Shown: positions 25,705 through 34,871 of the stretch, piece by piece
Numbering within the stretch: position 1 is the first letter of the stretch
How the letters are laid out: each line of letters opens with the position of its first letter
NCBI GenBank assembly: GCA_904420565.1
Contig: CAJFVV010000024.1
Location: forward strand, 27,111-91,110
Length of the DNA stretch: 64,000 bases
DNA from: Candidatus Pseudoscillospira faecavium
Lineage (GTDB): Bacteria; Bacillota; Clostridia; Oscillospirales; Oscillospiraceae
Direction: 5' to 3'
The notes under the pieces: generated by a model
Told to the model about the DNA's origin: nothing
The model's database searches: none
What the model saw: the letters and a program-made list of their open reading frames with translations, nothing else
Translations under genes and position numbers: made by a program

Positions 25705-25797
25705 ATTCGATTCCTCCTATGACTCATATGGGGTACGATCATACCCGTATCAGTCTATGTTGAAGAAATCAGATCTGTGTCGAAAGAGGCATGCAAA

Positions 25798-25826
25798 AAG
25801 GGACTGTCTGAACAAGACAGTCCCTT
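25798..25826 (-). terminator. Intrinsic terminator after the P-type ATPase gene
   Basis: A perfect 12-bp stem (AAGGGACTGTCT with AGACAGTCCCTT, five-base loop). On the minus strand it is followed by a T run. Confidence 0.9.
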
Positions 25827-25862
25827 CGCAAAAGCAATATCAGAATAAAGATTATGGAGTGT

Positions 25863-28505
25863 TTATTTCTTTCTATTGCGGATACTAGTGCGAATGGCTT
25901 TGATCAATTGAATTTCGACTACGTTCATTGCAGCACATCCGACTACGACACCATACAGCATCGGTGTTAACGTGGCAGTCTGGAACAAGGGCTCCAGCGG
26001 AGGAACCAGCAGAACTGCACTGAGCAGCAGCACGCCTACAAAGAAAGAAATATTCAGATAACGGTTATTAAACATCTCTTTTTTGAAGAGCACCGGATGA
26101 TCTGCTTTATTGTTAAAACCATGCATCAACCGAGACAAACACAGTGTTGCAAATGCCATTGTGCTGCCCACAGATGCTGCTCCTGCTGCCATAGCGGCAC
26201 CAGAGTTCAGACCCACATGGAATGCAACCATGGTGTTGAGTGCAATGACGGCACCTTCGATTAAAATGCCAAACAGAAAATCTTTTGTCAGGATCGGCTC
26301 GTTTTTAGGCCGCGGCTTCTCCCTCATCACTTCGCTGCTATGCGGATCCAAGCCCAGCGAAATTGCAGGAAGACTGTCTGTCAGCAAGTTAATGAACAAC
26401 AGGTGTACTGCGGCAAACGGCACAGGAAGCGCAACAATGCACGCATACAAAACGGAAATAATTGCGGCTGTATTGCCGGAAAGCAAAAACTTAATCGATT
26501 TTTTGATGTTTGCATAGACGTTTCGGCCATTTTCCACAGCTTTCACAATGGTTGCAAAGTTATCATCTGTCAATACCATGGAAGCAGCATCTTTGGCAAC
26601 TTCAGTGCCTGTAATGCCCATAGCTACACCGATATCCGCCTGTTTCAATGCTGGAGCATCATTTACACCGTCACCAGTCATGGAAACGATGTTTCCCAAA
26701 TCCTGCCATGCACGGACAATGCGGATTTTGTGCTCCGGTGATACCCGGGCATATACGGAAATCTCAGGTACAACGGCCTTGAGCTCTTCATCGCTCATAC
26801 GGTCAATTTCGCTGCCCTCTATGGCATGTGTGCCAGGCTGGAGAATTCCAATTTCCTTTGCAATGGCAGCCGCTGTCACTTTGTGGTCACCTGTAATCAT
26901 AATGGGACGAATGCCGGCTTGGATACATTTGGCAACAGCTTCTTTAGACTCCACGCGGGGAGGATCCATCATGGCAATCAGTCCAATGAATGTCAAATGC
27001 TGCTCTTCGTCATTAGAAAGCGTCCCGGACATCTCTTCCCTGCCGGATTTCTGTGCAAAAGCCAAAACACGCAGTCCGTTCTCAGAGAAATACTCATTAG
27101 CTGCTTTGATCGCTTCCACATCTTCCGGCGTAATGCGCCGCTCCCCAGCACTGGTATCAATGGTATCAATGCGATCTAAAAGCACATCCACGGCACCCTT
27201 GGTAAAGAATACCAATTTACCGCCGCAATTATTGACCGTAGACATCAGTTTGCGGTCGGAATCAAAAGGAATTTCAGCTATGCGGCAGTCATCACAGCGA
27301 ATTTTCTGCCAATCATAGCCGTGTTTTTCTGCCATTGCGATTAACGCAACTTCTGTGGGATCACCGATTTCCTTTCCTTCAGAAATGACAGCATCATTAC
27401 AAAGCACGCAGGCATTCAAAAGATTTTTGGCCACCGGCTCTTCAAAATCTGCGTCCTGGATTTCCAAAGTCTTACCATCGACATAGCATTTTTGAACTGT
27501 CATCTTATTTTGGGTCAGTGTGCCGGTTTTATCGGAGCAAATGATGGATACACTGCCAAGTCCTTCCACGGCCTGCAATTTACGAATAATTGCATTTTCC
27601 CGCACCATTTTCTGCGTGCTGAAAGCCAGAACAATTGTAACAATGGAGCTGAGCGCTTCCGGAATAGCTGCCACAGCCAGTGCCACAGCAAACAGGAATG
27701 CATCCATGATTTCGCCGCCGCGGAACACTTCCAGTCCAAAAACCAGCGCGCAAATCACAATAATTAAAATTGCCAGTTTCTTACCGAAATCATCCAGGTT
27801 TTCCTGTAGCGGTGTTTTCTTTTCGGAAGTTGTTTTCAGCAGCTGGGCAATTTTGCCGACCTCTGTGTCCATACCGATGCTGGTTACCAAAAAACTGCCG
27901 CGGCCATAGGTGACAAAACTGCCGGAATAAACCATATTTTTCCGGTCGCCCAAGGGAACTTCACCCTCAATTACCGTATCCTCTTTTTCTACATTCAAGC
28001 TTTCGCCGGTCAATGCACTTTCATTGATCTTCAAGCTGGCATTTTCCAAAATCCGACCGTCTGCACAAACAGAGTCACCGGCTTCCAAGTAAACGATATC
28101 ACCTACAGTAACTTCCCTGGAGGAAACTACCATAGTTTTGCCATCACGTAAAACCTTTGCTGTCGGCGTTGAAATCTGTTTTAGACTTTCCAGAGAATGC
28201 TCTGCTTTGATTTGCTGCACAGTACCCAAAATTGCATTCATAACGATAACAGCCAAAATAACGGCGGCACTTTCCAGATCGCCAAGGGCAATCGATACAA
28301 TGGCTGCTACAATCAGGATAATGACTAAAAAATCTTTGAACTGCTCCAGGAAAATAAGAAATACAGGCTTTTTCTTTCCTTCAATCAGTTCATTGTAACC
28401 ATACTTTTCTCTGCGAGATTCTACTTCTTGTGAAGTAAGGCCTGCCTTGGAGGATCCAACTTCCTGCAAAACAGCTTCTTTCGTTTTTTGATATACATTT
28501 TCCAT
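25863..28505 (-). CDS. P-type cation-transporting ATPase under Mn2+ riboswitch control
   Basis: P2-type ATPase of about 880 residues. The N-terminal actuator domain has TGES. DKTGTLTQNKMT holds the phosphorylated aspartate near residue 333. TGDGVNDAPALKQADIG is the hinge. About ten transmembrane helices are expected. Helix M4 reads AAIPEALSS, where Ca2+ pumps usually have PEGLP. M5 reads LSGNTAA and M6 NLLTDSLP, which fits a single ion site. By similarity alone this would be called a Ca2+ ATPase. The yybP-ykoY leader argues for Mn2+ export, or for Ca2+/Mn2+ homeostasis as in lactococcal and streptococcal relatives. The start at ATG 28505 is preferred over GTG 28511, with modest certainty. Confidence 0.92.
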   Translation of the reverse strand: MENVYQKTKEAVLQEVGSSKAGLTSQEVESRREKYGYNELIEGKKKPVFLIFLEQFKDFLVIILIVAAIVSIALGDLESAAVILAVIVMNAILGTVQQIKAEHSLESLKQISTPTAKVLRDGKTMVVSSREVTVGDIVYLEAGDSVCADGRILENASLKINESALTGESLNVEKEDTVIEGEVPLGDRKNMVYSGSFVTYGRGSFLVTSIGMDTEVGKIAQLLKTTSEKKTPLQENLDDFGKKLAILIIVICALVFGLEVFRGGEIMDAFLFAVALAVAAIPEALSSIVTIVLAFSTQKMVRENAIIRKLQAVEGLGSVSIICSDKTGTLTQNKMTVQKCYVDGKTLEIQDADFEEPVAKNLLNACVLCNDAVISEGKEIGDPTEVALIAMAEKHGYDWQKIRCDDCRIAEIPFDSDRKLMSTVNNCGGKLVFFTKGAVDVLLDRIDTIDTSAGERRITPEDVEAIKAANEYFSENGLRVLAFAQKSGREEMSGTLSNDEEQHLTFIGLIAMMDPPRVESKEAVAKCIQAGIRPIMITGDHKVTAAAIAKEIGILQPGTHAIEGSEIDRMSDEELKAVVPEISVYARVSPEHKIRIVRAWQDLGNIVSMTGDGVNDAPALKQADIGVAMGITGTEVAKDAASMVLTDDNFATIVKAVENGRNVYANIKKSIKFLLSGNTAAIISVLYACIVALPVPFAAVHLLFINLLTDSLPAISLGLDPHSSEVMREKPRPKNEPILTKDFLFGILIEGAVIALNTMVAFHVGLNSGAAMAAGAASVGSTMAFATLCLSRLMHGFNNKADHPVLFKKEMFNNRYLNISFFVGVLLLSAVLLVPPLEPLFQTATLTPMLYGVVVGCAAMNVVEIQLIKAIRTSIRNRKK

Positions 28506-28566
28506 ACGCACATCAACTCCCTGCTATAGTTTTTACGTTCTTGGGCGCAACTATCAGGATTTGCGC

Positions 28567-28614
28567 AAAAATAAAGCGATCCCTTCGTTGCAACTTGCAA
28601 CAAAAGTCTCGCTT
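28567..28614 (-). terminator. Riboswitch expression-platform terminator
   Basis: On the minus strand AAGCGA (28614-28609) pairs with TCGCTT (28579-28574). An inner stem TTTTGTTG pairs with CAACGAA. TATTTTTG follows. The stem uses the last bases of the aptamer (AGCGAGAC and CTTTTG), so aptamer and terminator exclude each other. This is an ON-switch arrangement. Confidence 0.8.
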
Positions 28615-28701
28615 CTTACTTGTGCTCCGGACACATCAGTCGACGTAATCGGGATGACGAAACACAAACACCTCTTAAAAGATGTGAACTACTCCCTTTT
28701 G
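28601..28701 (-). ncRNA. yybP-ykoY (Mn2+-sensing) riboswitch aptamer
   Basis: On the minus strand the leader has the conserved 5' element CAAAAGGGAGTAG (28701-28689) and the 3' element AGCGAGACTTTTG (28613-28601). P1 forms between CAAAAG and CTTTTG. The interior contains TCGTCATCCCGATTACGTCG, which fits the second arm. This layout matches the yybP-ykoY class, which binds Mn2+ and raises expression of Mn2+ exporters. It sits between a good promoter and a P-type ATPase gene, a typical target. Confidence 0.85.
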
Positions 28702-28711
28702 ATTGGTACAT

Positions 28712-28740
28712 AATATACCAAGCTTTCCCAAAAAAGTCAA
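28712..28740 (-). promoter_or_regulatory. Sigma-A promoter of the riboswitch-ATPase transcript
   Basis: TTGACT (28740-28735), a 17-base spacer and TATATT (28717-28712). Transcription would start just before the aptamer. Confidence 0.82.
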
Positions 28741-28804
28741 TGCTTATTTTGTAATAACATTGCATCAAGGTATCAAATTATTTTGGGGAAGACATATACA
28801 AAAA

Positions 28805-28844
28805 GCGCGATTTTGTCTGCCATTGCAACAAAACAAAACCGCGC
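28805..28844 (-). terminator. Intrinsic terminator after ligA
   Basis: On the minus strand a 12-bp stem with one G-T pair (GCGCGGTTTTGT with ACAAAATCGCGC) is followed by TTTTT. Confidence 0.85.
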
Positions 28845-28855
28845 ATGCACCCCTC

Positions 28856-30826
28856 TCAAAGCATATCCAAAAACGCTTCTTCTGTGAGTATCGGGATTTC
28901 CAATTCCTGTGCTTTTGTCAATTTAGATCCGGCGTTTTCCCCGGCAACTACATAGGTTGTTTTTTTTGAAACCGAAGAAGCCGCTTTTCCGCCGCGTTCC
29001 TCCACCATTTTTCCTGCTTCCTGCCGGCTGAATTTCGTTAAGCTGCCTGTGAACACAAAGGTCATGCCTGCAAAATGATCACTGACCTGCTGCTCTAAAT
29101 ACTCCATATTGACGTTGGCTGATTTTAAACGGCTGATCACATGCTGTGATTGGGGATTCTCCAGCCATTCCAAAATAAATTGAGCTGTAATGGGGCCAAT
29201 ATCCGGAATCTCTGTCAGCTCTTCCAAACTGGCCAGCGCGAGGGCATCAAAGCTTTTAAAATGTGCAGCCAAAACTTTGCCAGCCTTAGCGCCTACCTGA
29301 CGGATACCCAATGCATACAGCAGCCGGGATAAGTCATTTCCCTTGGACTTTTCAATGGCCTTCATAACATTTTGGGCTGATTTTTTTCCCATGCGCTCTA
29401 ATTTGGCAACCGCTTGTTCTTCCAAATAATATAAGTCTGCCGGAGAACGCACCATATCCGCTTCGATCATCTGCTGCAAAACAGCCGGGCCGACACCTTC
29501 GATATCCATAGCATCCCGACTGACAAAATGCATAAGATTACGCAGCAGCTGCGCCGGACATTCTGCACCTGTACAGCGAAAAGCAGCGCCGTCCGGATCG
29601 CGGCGTACCGGCGCCCCACACACCGGACACACCTCCGGCAAATGATAAGGCGCTGTTCCCGCAGGCCGTCTTGCAAAATCCACAGAAACAATCTCCGGAA
29701 TAATTTCCCCGGCTTTCTGTACCAATACAGTATCGCCGATGCGCACATCCTTTTCCGCAATATAATCCTGGTTGTGCAGTGTTGCATTGGTCACCGTCGT
29801 GCCGGCAAGGTGAACAGGTTCTACAATCGCTTTCGGCGTCAATACGCCGGTGCGCCCGACCTGCACCACAATGTTCACCACTTTGGATGCCTTCTGTTCC
29901 GGCGGATATTTATAGGCAACAGCCCAGCGGGGATTTTTAGCAGTACTGCCCAATATATCACGGTCTGTCAAGCTATTTACCTTTACAACCGCCCCGTCCA
30001 TTTCAAAGGGAAATAACTCCCGTTTTTCATTCAAAACAGCGATTTCCTGATTGCACTCGTCAATACCAGAAACAAGTTTATATGGAATTACTTTGAAATT
30101 TTGACTCTTTAAATATTCCAAAGTTTCTGTATGCGTTTCAAAAGTACGCCCTTGAGAAAGCTGCAGATTAAAAATTTGAATATCCAATCGCCGTTGGGCA
30201 GCAATTTTGGAATCCAATTGCCGCAGAGATCCGGCTGCAGCATTGCGTGGATTGGCAAACAGAGATTCTCCATTGAGCTCCCGCATAGCGTTGAGTTCCT
30301 CAAACACTTTGCGGGACATATAAACCTCTCCACGGACAATCAAATGCGGCAGTTTTTCCGGAAGCACCATGGGAATGGACTTGATGGTACGCAAATTTTC
30401 CGTAACATCCTCTCCCACTCTGCCATCTCCGCGGGTTGCTCCGCGGACAAATACACCGTCCCGATATTCCAGCGCTACTGATAAACCATCTACCTTCGGC
30501 TCAACACTGTAAGCAACTGCCGGAAGCGCTTCCAGCATACGGTTTCCAAATTCCTCCACTTCCTCAGGAGAAAAGACATCCTGCAGGCTTTCCAACGGGA
30601 CCTCATGTTCTACCGGAGTGAATTCTTTTAATATTTTTCCGCCAACTCGCTGCGTGGGAGAGTCCGGCGTAATTTCTTCAGGGTGTGCCTTTTCCAGATC
30701 TTCCAATTTTCGCAGCAAATGATCGTATTCATAATCTGAGATTATGGGAGCATCCAACACATAGTAGCGATAGCCGTGCTCATTCAGCGTGTCACGCAGT
30801 GCTTTCATTTCTTCGCGATAATCCAT
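28856..30826 (-). CDS. ligA: NAD+-dependent DNA ligase
   Basis: Joins Okazaki fragments and repair nicks using NAD+. The 656-residue protein shows an N-terminal Ia domain. The adenylated lysine is in SVEPKVDGLSVALEY near residue 112. An OB domain, a zinc finger beginning CPVCGAPV near 407, helix-hairpin-helix repeats and a C-terminal BRCT domain (about 585-656, GMTFVFTGSL) follow. It is the last gene of a murD-mgl-yunB-ligA unit. The start follows the weak site TGGCGG. Confidence 0.97.
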   Translation of the reverse strand: MDYREEMKALRDTLNEHGYRYYVLDAPIISDYEYDHLLRKLEDLEKAHPEEITPDSPTQRVGGKILKEFTPVEHEVPLESLQDVFSPEEVEEFGNRMLEALPAVAYSVEPKVDGLSVALEYRDGVFVRGATRGDGRVGEDVTENLRTIKSIPMVLPEKLPHLIVRGEVYMSRKVFEELNAMRELNGESLFANPRNAAAGSLRQLDSKIAAQRRLDIQIFNLQLSQGRTFETHTETLEYLKSQNFKVIPYKLVSGIDECNQEIAVLNEKRELFPFEMDGAVVKVNSLTDRDILGSTAKNPRWAVAYKYPPEQKASKVVNIVVQVGRTGVLTPKAIVEPVHLAGTTVTNATLHNQDYIAEKDVRIGDTVLVQKAGEIIPEIVSVDFARRPAGTAPYHLPEVCPVCGAPVRRDPDGAAFRCTGAECPAQLLRNLMHFVSRDAMDIEGVGPAVLQQMIEADMVRSPADLYYLEEQAVAKLERMGKKSAQNVMKAIEKSKGNDLSRLLYALGIRQVGAKAGKVLAAHFKSFDALALASLEELTEIPDIGPITAQFILEWLENPQSQHVISRLKSANVNMEYLEQQVSDHFAGMTFVFTGSLTKFSRQEAGKMVEERGGKAASSVSKKTTYVVAGENAGSKLTKAQELEIPILTEEAFLDML

Positions 30827-30839
30827 TTTCCGCCAACTT

Positions 30840-31532
30840 TCATTGATTGGTTACATATTCCTGTACATCATTTGTCGAATCCGAATGAAAATAAGTGTAT
30901 GTATCCGGAACCGATCCCACAATCACTGTCTCTGCAACGGCCAGAGAATGATTTACTGTCGTTGATGTTGTATACCCGGGCATTAAAATGCGCACAGTTA
31001 CTTCTACATTCAAAACGATTTGGTGCTTTGTCTGGTTGATTCCTGCGTCAGTAAAACGGTTTTCAAATTCTGCAGACGGAGTTCCGACAGACAGAATCCT
31101 GACATGCAAATCCGGACCACGCCCCGCCAACAGGGCAATTCCTGTCAAACTGCCGATGGGAATGGAAAGCTCACTGCTTGACACCATTCCCACCTTTTTC
31201 ATCACATTTTCCGAAACTTCAATCTGCAGTTGATTAAATTGAATCATATTACTGGTCAGTGCCGTAATTTTTCCATCTGCATCTTTTTCCAGGGAAATCA
31301 AATCGCTGTAATTATAATTTCCTGTGCCAATGGTTTCAGTTACTGCCTCTGCCACCGCTTTGTGAATGACATTGGAGACCCGGGCAGTAGCCATGCTGCC
31401 CATGATTGGACGCAACTGTGCTGCAGCTGCCGCAATCATCAAAATGAGTACAGAGATAAAAATCAGGCACAGTAGTTTTAAACAGCGTCCTCTCCGGCGC
31501 CCTCTGCGGTATGAACAAAAATGCAAAGCCAT
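30840..31532 (-). CDS. yunB: Sporulation protein YunB
   Basis: Membrane-anchored protein required for normal sporulation in B. subtilis, where it is made in the mother cell. The molecular role is not known to me. A basic N-terminus is followed by one transmembrane helix (about 19-41). The bulk of the 230 residues would lie outside and contain IPIGSLTGIALLAGRGP near residue 124 and a conserved NQTKHQI segment. Its length and motifs fit YunB. It is co-transcribed with housekeeping genes, so an internal sporulation promoter may exist, but I could not identify one. Confidence 0.88.
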   Translation of the reverse strand: MALHFCSYRRGRRRGRCLKLLCLIFISVLILMIAAAAAQLRPIMGSMATARVSNVIHKAVAEAVTETIGTGNYNYSDLISLEKDADGKITALTSNMIQFNQLQIEVSENVMKKVGMVSSSELSIPIGSLTGIALLAGRGPDLHVRILSVGTPSAEFENRFTDAGINQTKHQIVLNVEVTVRILMPGYTTSTTVNHSLAVAETVIVGSVPDTYTYFHSDSTNDVQEYVTNQ

Positions 31533-31558
31533 AAATCCACCCCACAGGGCAGTTTATG

Positions 31559-32827
31559 TCAATCCTGCTTGTTTTGATACCTCAAAATTTCGGAAACTGC
31601 CAGTAAAATACCAGTTTTTCCAGATTCATAGGTAAGACCACCCTGCATATAAGCCACATAAGGTTCCCGCATGGGACCATCGCAGGACAGCTCGATAGAT
31701 GCACCTTGAATAAAGGCACCTGCCGCCATAATGACAGGACAATCATACCCCGGCATATCCCATGGTTCCGGTGTCACATAAGAGTCCACAGGGGAGCCGG
31801 ATTGAATCCCGCGCACAAAAGCCTTCATTGGCTCCGGTGCACCAAATGAGATCATTTGAATAATATCATGGCGCACCACATCAGAAGCTGGTTGCGTTTG
31901 ATATCCCAAAAGCTCCATCATGCGGGCGCAAAAAATAGCTGTTTTCAGCGCTTGGGCAACCGTATGAGGAGCCAGAAACAATCCCTGATACATAAATCGG
32001 TTATTCCCCAATGTGCTGCCGCATTCTTTTCCAATACCAGGTACTGTCAGCCTCGCAGCGGCAGCCTCCACCAAATCATGCCGCCCCGCAATATAGCCGC
32101 CTGTTGGTGCCAGGCCACCGCCTGGATTTTTAATCAGCGAACCGACCACCAGATCTGCTCCCACATCAGTGGGTTCCAGTTCCTCCACAAATTCGCCATA
32201 GCAGTTATCTACCATAATCGCACAGTCAGGATTGGCCTCGTGAATTCGCCGGCAAAGACTCCCAATCTGTGCAACAGAGAGGGATTCCCGGGTGGAATAG
32301 CCGCGGGAGCGCTGAATCATGGCAATTTTCACTTTGGGATCACGTACCGCCTGTGCAACGGCATCCTCATCCGGCAGCCCGCTTTTTAACATATCCACCT
32401 GGCGGTATTCTATGCCATATTGCTTCATATTTCCAGGCTCATTGCCAACAATGCCAATTACACTTTGAATTGTGTCATAAGGCTCGCCTGTCACATAACA
32501 CAGCACATCACCCGGCCGGAGATTGCCAAACAGTGCACAGGTAATGGCATGGGTTCCGTTGACAAATTGAATGCGCACAACAGCGTCTTCGGTATGAAAA
32601 ATATCGGCATAGATCTGCTCAAGAGTATCTCTTCCCCTGTCGTCATAGCCATAACCTGTTGTACCGGCAAACATATGCTCTGCAACGCGATGCGCTTGAA
32701 ATGCTGCAAGCACTTTCTGGGTATTATGTTCAGCAATGCGGTCAATTTGTGCAAACATCGGCGCAATATCTGCTTGAGCCCGATCCCGCAATGCCAAAAT
32801 CTTTTCATCAAAATGTATCGCTTCCAT
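31559..32827 (-). CDS. Methionine gamma-lyase family PLP protein (YnbB-like)
   Basis: PLP-dependent fold type I protein of 422 residues from the family often labelled aluminium resistance or methionine gamma-lyase. The PLP lysine is in VVGSLIKNPGGGLAPTGGY near residue 235. MVDNCYGEFVEEL gives the cofactor-binding aspartate. The N-terminal GTTGYGYDDRGRD and the C-terminal GPMREPYVAYMQGGLT are conserved in the group. The true substrate is not established for this clade. AAGGAG precedes the ATG. It lies between murD and yunB with short gaps. Confidence 0.85.
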   Translation of the reverse strand: MEAIHFDEKILALRDRAQADIAPMFAQIDRIAEHNTQKVLAAFQAHRVAEHMFAGTTGYGYDDRGRDTLEQIYADIFHTEDAVVRIQFVNGTHAITCALFGNLRPGDVLCYVTGEPYDTIQSVIGIVGNEPGNMKQYGIEYRQVDMLKSGLPDEDAVAQAVRDPKVKIAMIQRSRGYSTRESLSVAQIGSLCRRIHEANPDCAIMVDNCYGEFVEELEPTDVGADLVVGSLIKNPGGGLAPTGGYIAGRHDLVEAAAARLTVPGIGKECGSTLGNNRFMYQGLFLAPHTVAQALKTAIFCARMMELLGYQTQPASDVVRHDIIQMISFGAPEPMKAFVRGIQSGSPVDSYVTPEPWDMPGYDCPVIMAAGAFIQGASIELSCDGPMREPYVAYMQGGLTYESGKTGILLAVSEILRYQNKQD

Positions 32828-32838
32828 CTGTTTGCTCC

Positions 32839-34242
32839 TTATTCCAATCGACTTACAATCATTTTAAATTTTTTACCGCGTTCCATAAAATTAGCAAATT
32901 TATCAAAGGAAGTACTGGCGGGAGAAAGCAGCACAATATCGCCCTCCTCTGCGTGAGCCGCCGCTGTGCGGACTGCATTTTCAAAATCATCGATAAATAG
33001 AATCGGGAGCTTGTGACTGTCATACTCCGGTACATTCAGCACTGCAGCACAAATTTTCGCCACGGTGGAACCGAGAACGTCGCCGCCGGTCAGCACTAAA
33101 AATTTTACATGATTTACAATTTCAGGGCCAAGTGCTTCATAAGAGATATCTTTGTCTTTTCCACCAGCAATCAAAATCACTTTTTTCTGAAAGGAACGCA
33201 GGCCCGCAATGGTACGTGTTGGACTGGATGCAATAGAATCATTATAATACTGGACACCGCGGAATTTTCGGACTAATTCGATGCGATGTTCCACCCCGGA
33301 AAAACTGGCTGCAACTTCCTGAAGAATTTCCGGTGAAACCAAATCCCCCACAGCAGCAATTGCTGCCATATAATTTTCTACATTGTGCATTCCGGGAATG
33401 GAAATCGTGCTCTGTAAAAGTACGGATTCCTTTTTTTCGCCCTTTTTGACCATGATGCTACCGTTTTCCAATGTAATATCCGCATGCTCCGGCGATTGCA
33501 AACTGAAAAAGACCACTTGGCCCGGTGCACGTTTTGCAAAATCACGCGTCAACATATTATCATAATTCAAAATAACTTTTTGATCGGCTGTCTGGTGTAA
33601 GAAGATTTGTGCTTTGGCTTCTACATACTCTTCCATATTTTTATGCACATTGAGATGATTTGGCGCAAGATTGGTTACAACGGCAATCTCCGGGCTTTTC
33701 CGCATTGTCAGCAGTTGAAAAGAAGACAACTCCAGCACGGCATAATCGCTTTCTTTCATTTTGCCTGCTTCTGCCAGCAGCGGATGACCGATATTACCGC
33801 CCACATAGACAGTCTTTCCTGCAGCTTTTAAGAGTTCCGCAATAATGGTGGTTGTGGTTGTCTTTCCATCGCTCCCGGTTACTGCAATGGTATGACAGGG
33901 GCAGACATCAAAAAATACTTCCATTTCAGAAGTAATTTCGCTGCCGCGTGATTTTGCTTCCAAAAACTCTGGAATGTCCGGTCGGATGCCGGGGGAGCGA
34001 AAGATTACATCCTGATCCAAATTTTTCAGATAATCTTCGCCAAGTTTTAGCTGGCAGCCCCATTTTTCCAAACGGTCTGCCAGCGTCCCAAAAGCAGATC
34101 GTTCCTTTTGGTCGCAGGCTGTGACAGAAATTCCATAGCCCAGCAGCAATTCAATCAGAGGCGTATTACTGACTCCGATGCCAATGACCGCAACGCGTTT
34201 TCCTTTCAATGAATCCAGATAGGTATTGAGATTTAGATGCAT
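32839..34242 (-). CDS. murD: UDP-N-acetylmuramoylalanine-D-glutamate ligase
   Basis: Cytoplasmic Mur ligase that adds D-glutamate to the peptidoglycan precursor. The UDP-binding N-terminus has AVIGIGVSNTPLI. ATP-binding VTGSDGKTTTTTII lies near residue 110. Central HRIELVRKFRGVQYYNDSIASSPT and the C-terminal LSPASTSFDKFANFMERG are family signatures. It has 467 residues. Upstream in-frame codons to 34266 overlap AAGGAG, which is correctly spaced for the ATG at 34242. It heads a four-gene unit and is divergent from rnpB. Confidence 0.95.
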   Translation of the reverse strand: MHLNLNTYLDSLKGKRVAVIGIGVSNTPLIELLLGYGISVTACDQKERSAFGTLADRLEKWGCQLKLGEDYLKNLDQDVIFRSPGIRPDIPEFLEAKSRGSEITSEMEVFFDVCPCHTIAVTGSDGKTTTTTIIAELLKAAGKTVYVGGNIGHPLLAEAGKMKESDYAVLELSSFQLLTMRKSPEIAVVTNLAPNHLNVHKNMEEYVEAKAQIFLHQTADQKVILNYDNMLTRDFAKRAPGQVVFFSLQSPEHADITLENGSIMVKKGEKKESVLLQSTISIPGMHNVENYMAAIAAVGDLVSPEILQEVAASFSGVEHRIELVRKFRGVQYYNDSIASSPTRTIAGLRSFQKKVILIAGGKDKDISYEALGPEIVNHVKFLVLTGGDVLGSTVAKICAAVLNVPEYDSHKLPILFIDDFENAVRTAAAHAEEGDIVLLSPASTSFDKFANFMERGKKFKMIVSRLE

Positions 34243-34278
34243 GCTCTGCAATCTCCTTTTTTTCATATATCAAGCTGC

Positions 34279-34307
34279 ATTATACCTTAATTGCCATTGT
34301 TTTTCAA
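34279..34307 (-). promoter_or_regulatory. Sigma-A promoter of the murD operon
   Basis: TTGAAA (34307-34302), a 17-base spacer and a perfect TATAAT (34284-34279) on the minus strand. The rnpB promoter starts eight bases away in the opposite direction. Confidence 0.82.
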
Positions 34308-34314
34308 TCAAATA

Positions 34315-34343
34315 TTGACTTTCTGTATATTATCCGATAAAAT
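34315..34343 (+). promoter_or_regulatory. Sigma-A promoter of rnpB
   Basis: TTGACT (34315-34320), a 17-base spacer and TAAAAT (34338-34343). The expected start at about 34350 coincides with the 5' end of the RNase P RNA. Confidence 0.82.
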
Positions 34344-34350
34344 ATTTTTT

Positions 34351-34712
34351 CGAGCAAGCCAGGCGGTCGCGCAAACGAGGCTGAAAAGCCGTTTGTGAGG
34401 AAAGTCCGGGCTCCACAGGGCAAGAATAACGGGTAACGCCCGCCGAGGGTGACCTCAGGAAAAGTGCAACAGAGATATACCGCCCCGTATGCCGGTTGCA
34501 CCGGTACACGGAGTAAGGGTGGAAAGGTGAGGTAAGAGCTCACCCCTCTCCCTGGTAACAGGGAGAGGCTGTAAACTCTATTCGGAGCAACACCGTGGAA
34601 AGGACGCATATGGCCGGCCCGGCCGTCCTTAGGAGGTGGCTTGAGCATATTGGCAACAATGTGCCTAGATAGATGACTGCCAAATACAGAACCCGGCTTA
34701 TAGACTTGCTCC
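34351..34712 (+). ncRNA. rnpB: RNase P RNA
   Basis: Catalytic RNA that matures tRNA 5' ends. The 5' GAGCAAG pairs with the 3' CTTGCTC, closing helix P1. The universal 5' core GAGGAAAGTCCGGGCTCC and the 3' core ACAGAACCCGGCTTATAG are both present at the usual distance. The central ACCGCC and GTAAGGGTGGAAAGGTG segments are further conserved regions. Length is about 360 nt. I read it as the ancestral type A rather than the Bacillus type B, but without a full fold. Confidence 0.97.
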
Positions 34713-34720
34713 ATGAATAT

Positions 34721-34756
34721 GCCCCTTTCCGTGCAGGATGCGGAAAGGGGCTTTTT
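34721..34756 (+). terminator. Intrinsic terminator after rnpB
   Basis: A perfect 10-bp stem (GCCCCTTTCC with GGAAAGGGGC) followed by TTTTTG. Confidence 0.92.
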
Positions 34757-34774
34757 GTATCTGGTATCAATAAG

Positions 34775-34810
34775 AGAGCGTGCTTTGATGAAATTTCAAA
34801 GCACGCTCTT
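34775..34810 (-). terminator. Probable terminator after yebC
   Basis: A perfect 14-bp inverted repeat (AGAGCGTGCTTTGA with TCAAAGCACGCTCT, seven-base loop) lies beyond the yebC stop. Its T tract on the minus strand is weak. Confidence 0.6.
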
Positions 34811-34871
34811 CCCTTGTCGATACGATAAAAATAAGTGGGTGATTTATAGCGTTTTAACTGGGGAGATTACA

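Noticed and set aside
25705-25797. A sigma-E or sigma-K promoter for the cotJ genes
   Set aside because: CATATGAGT and ATACGGG elements are present on the minus strand, but spacing and match are too poor to state a promoter.
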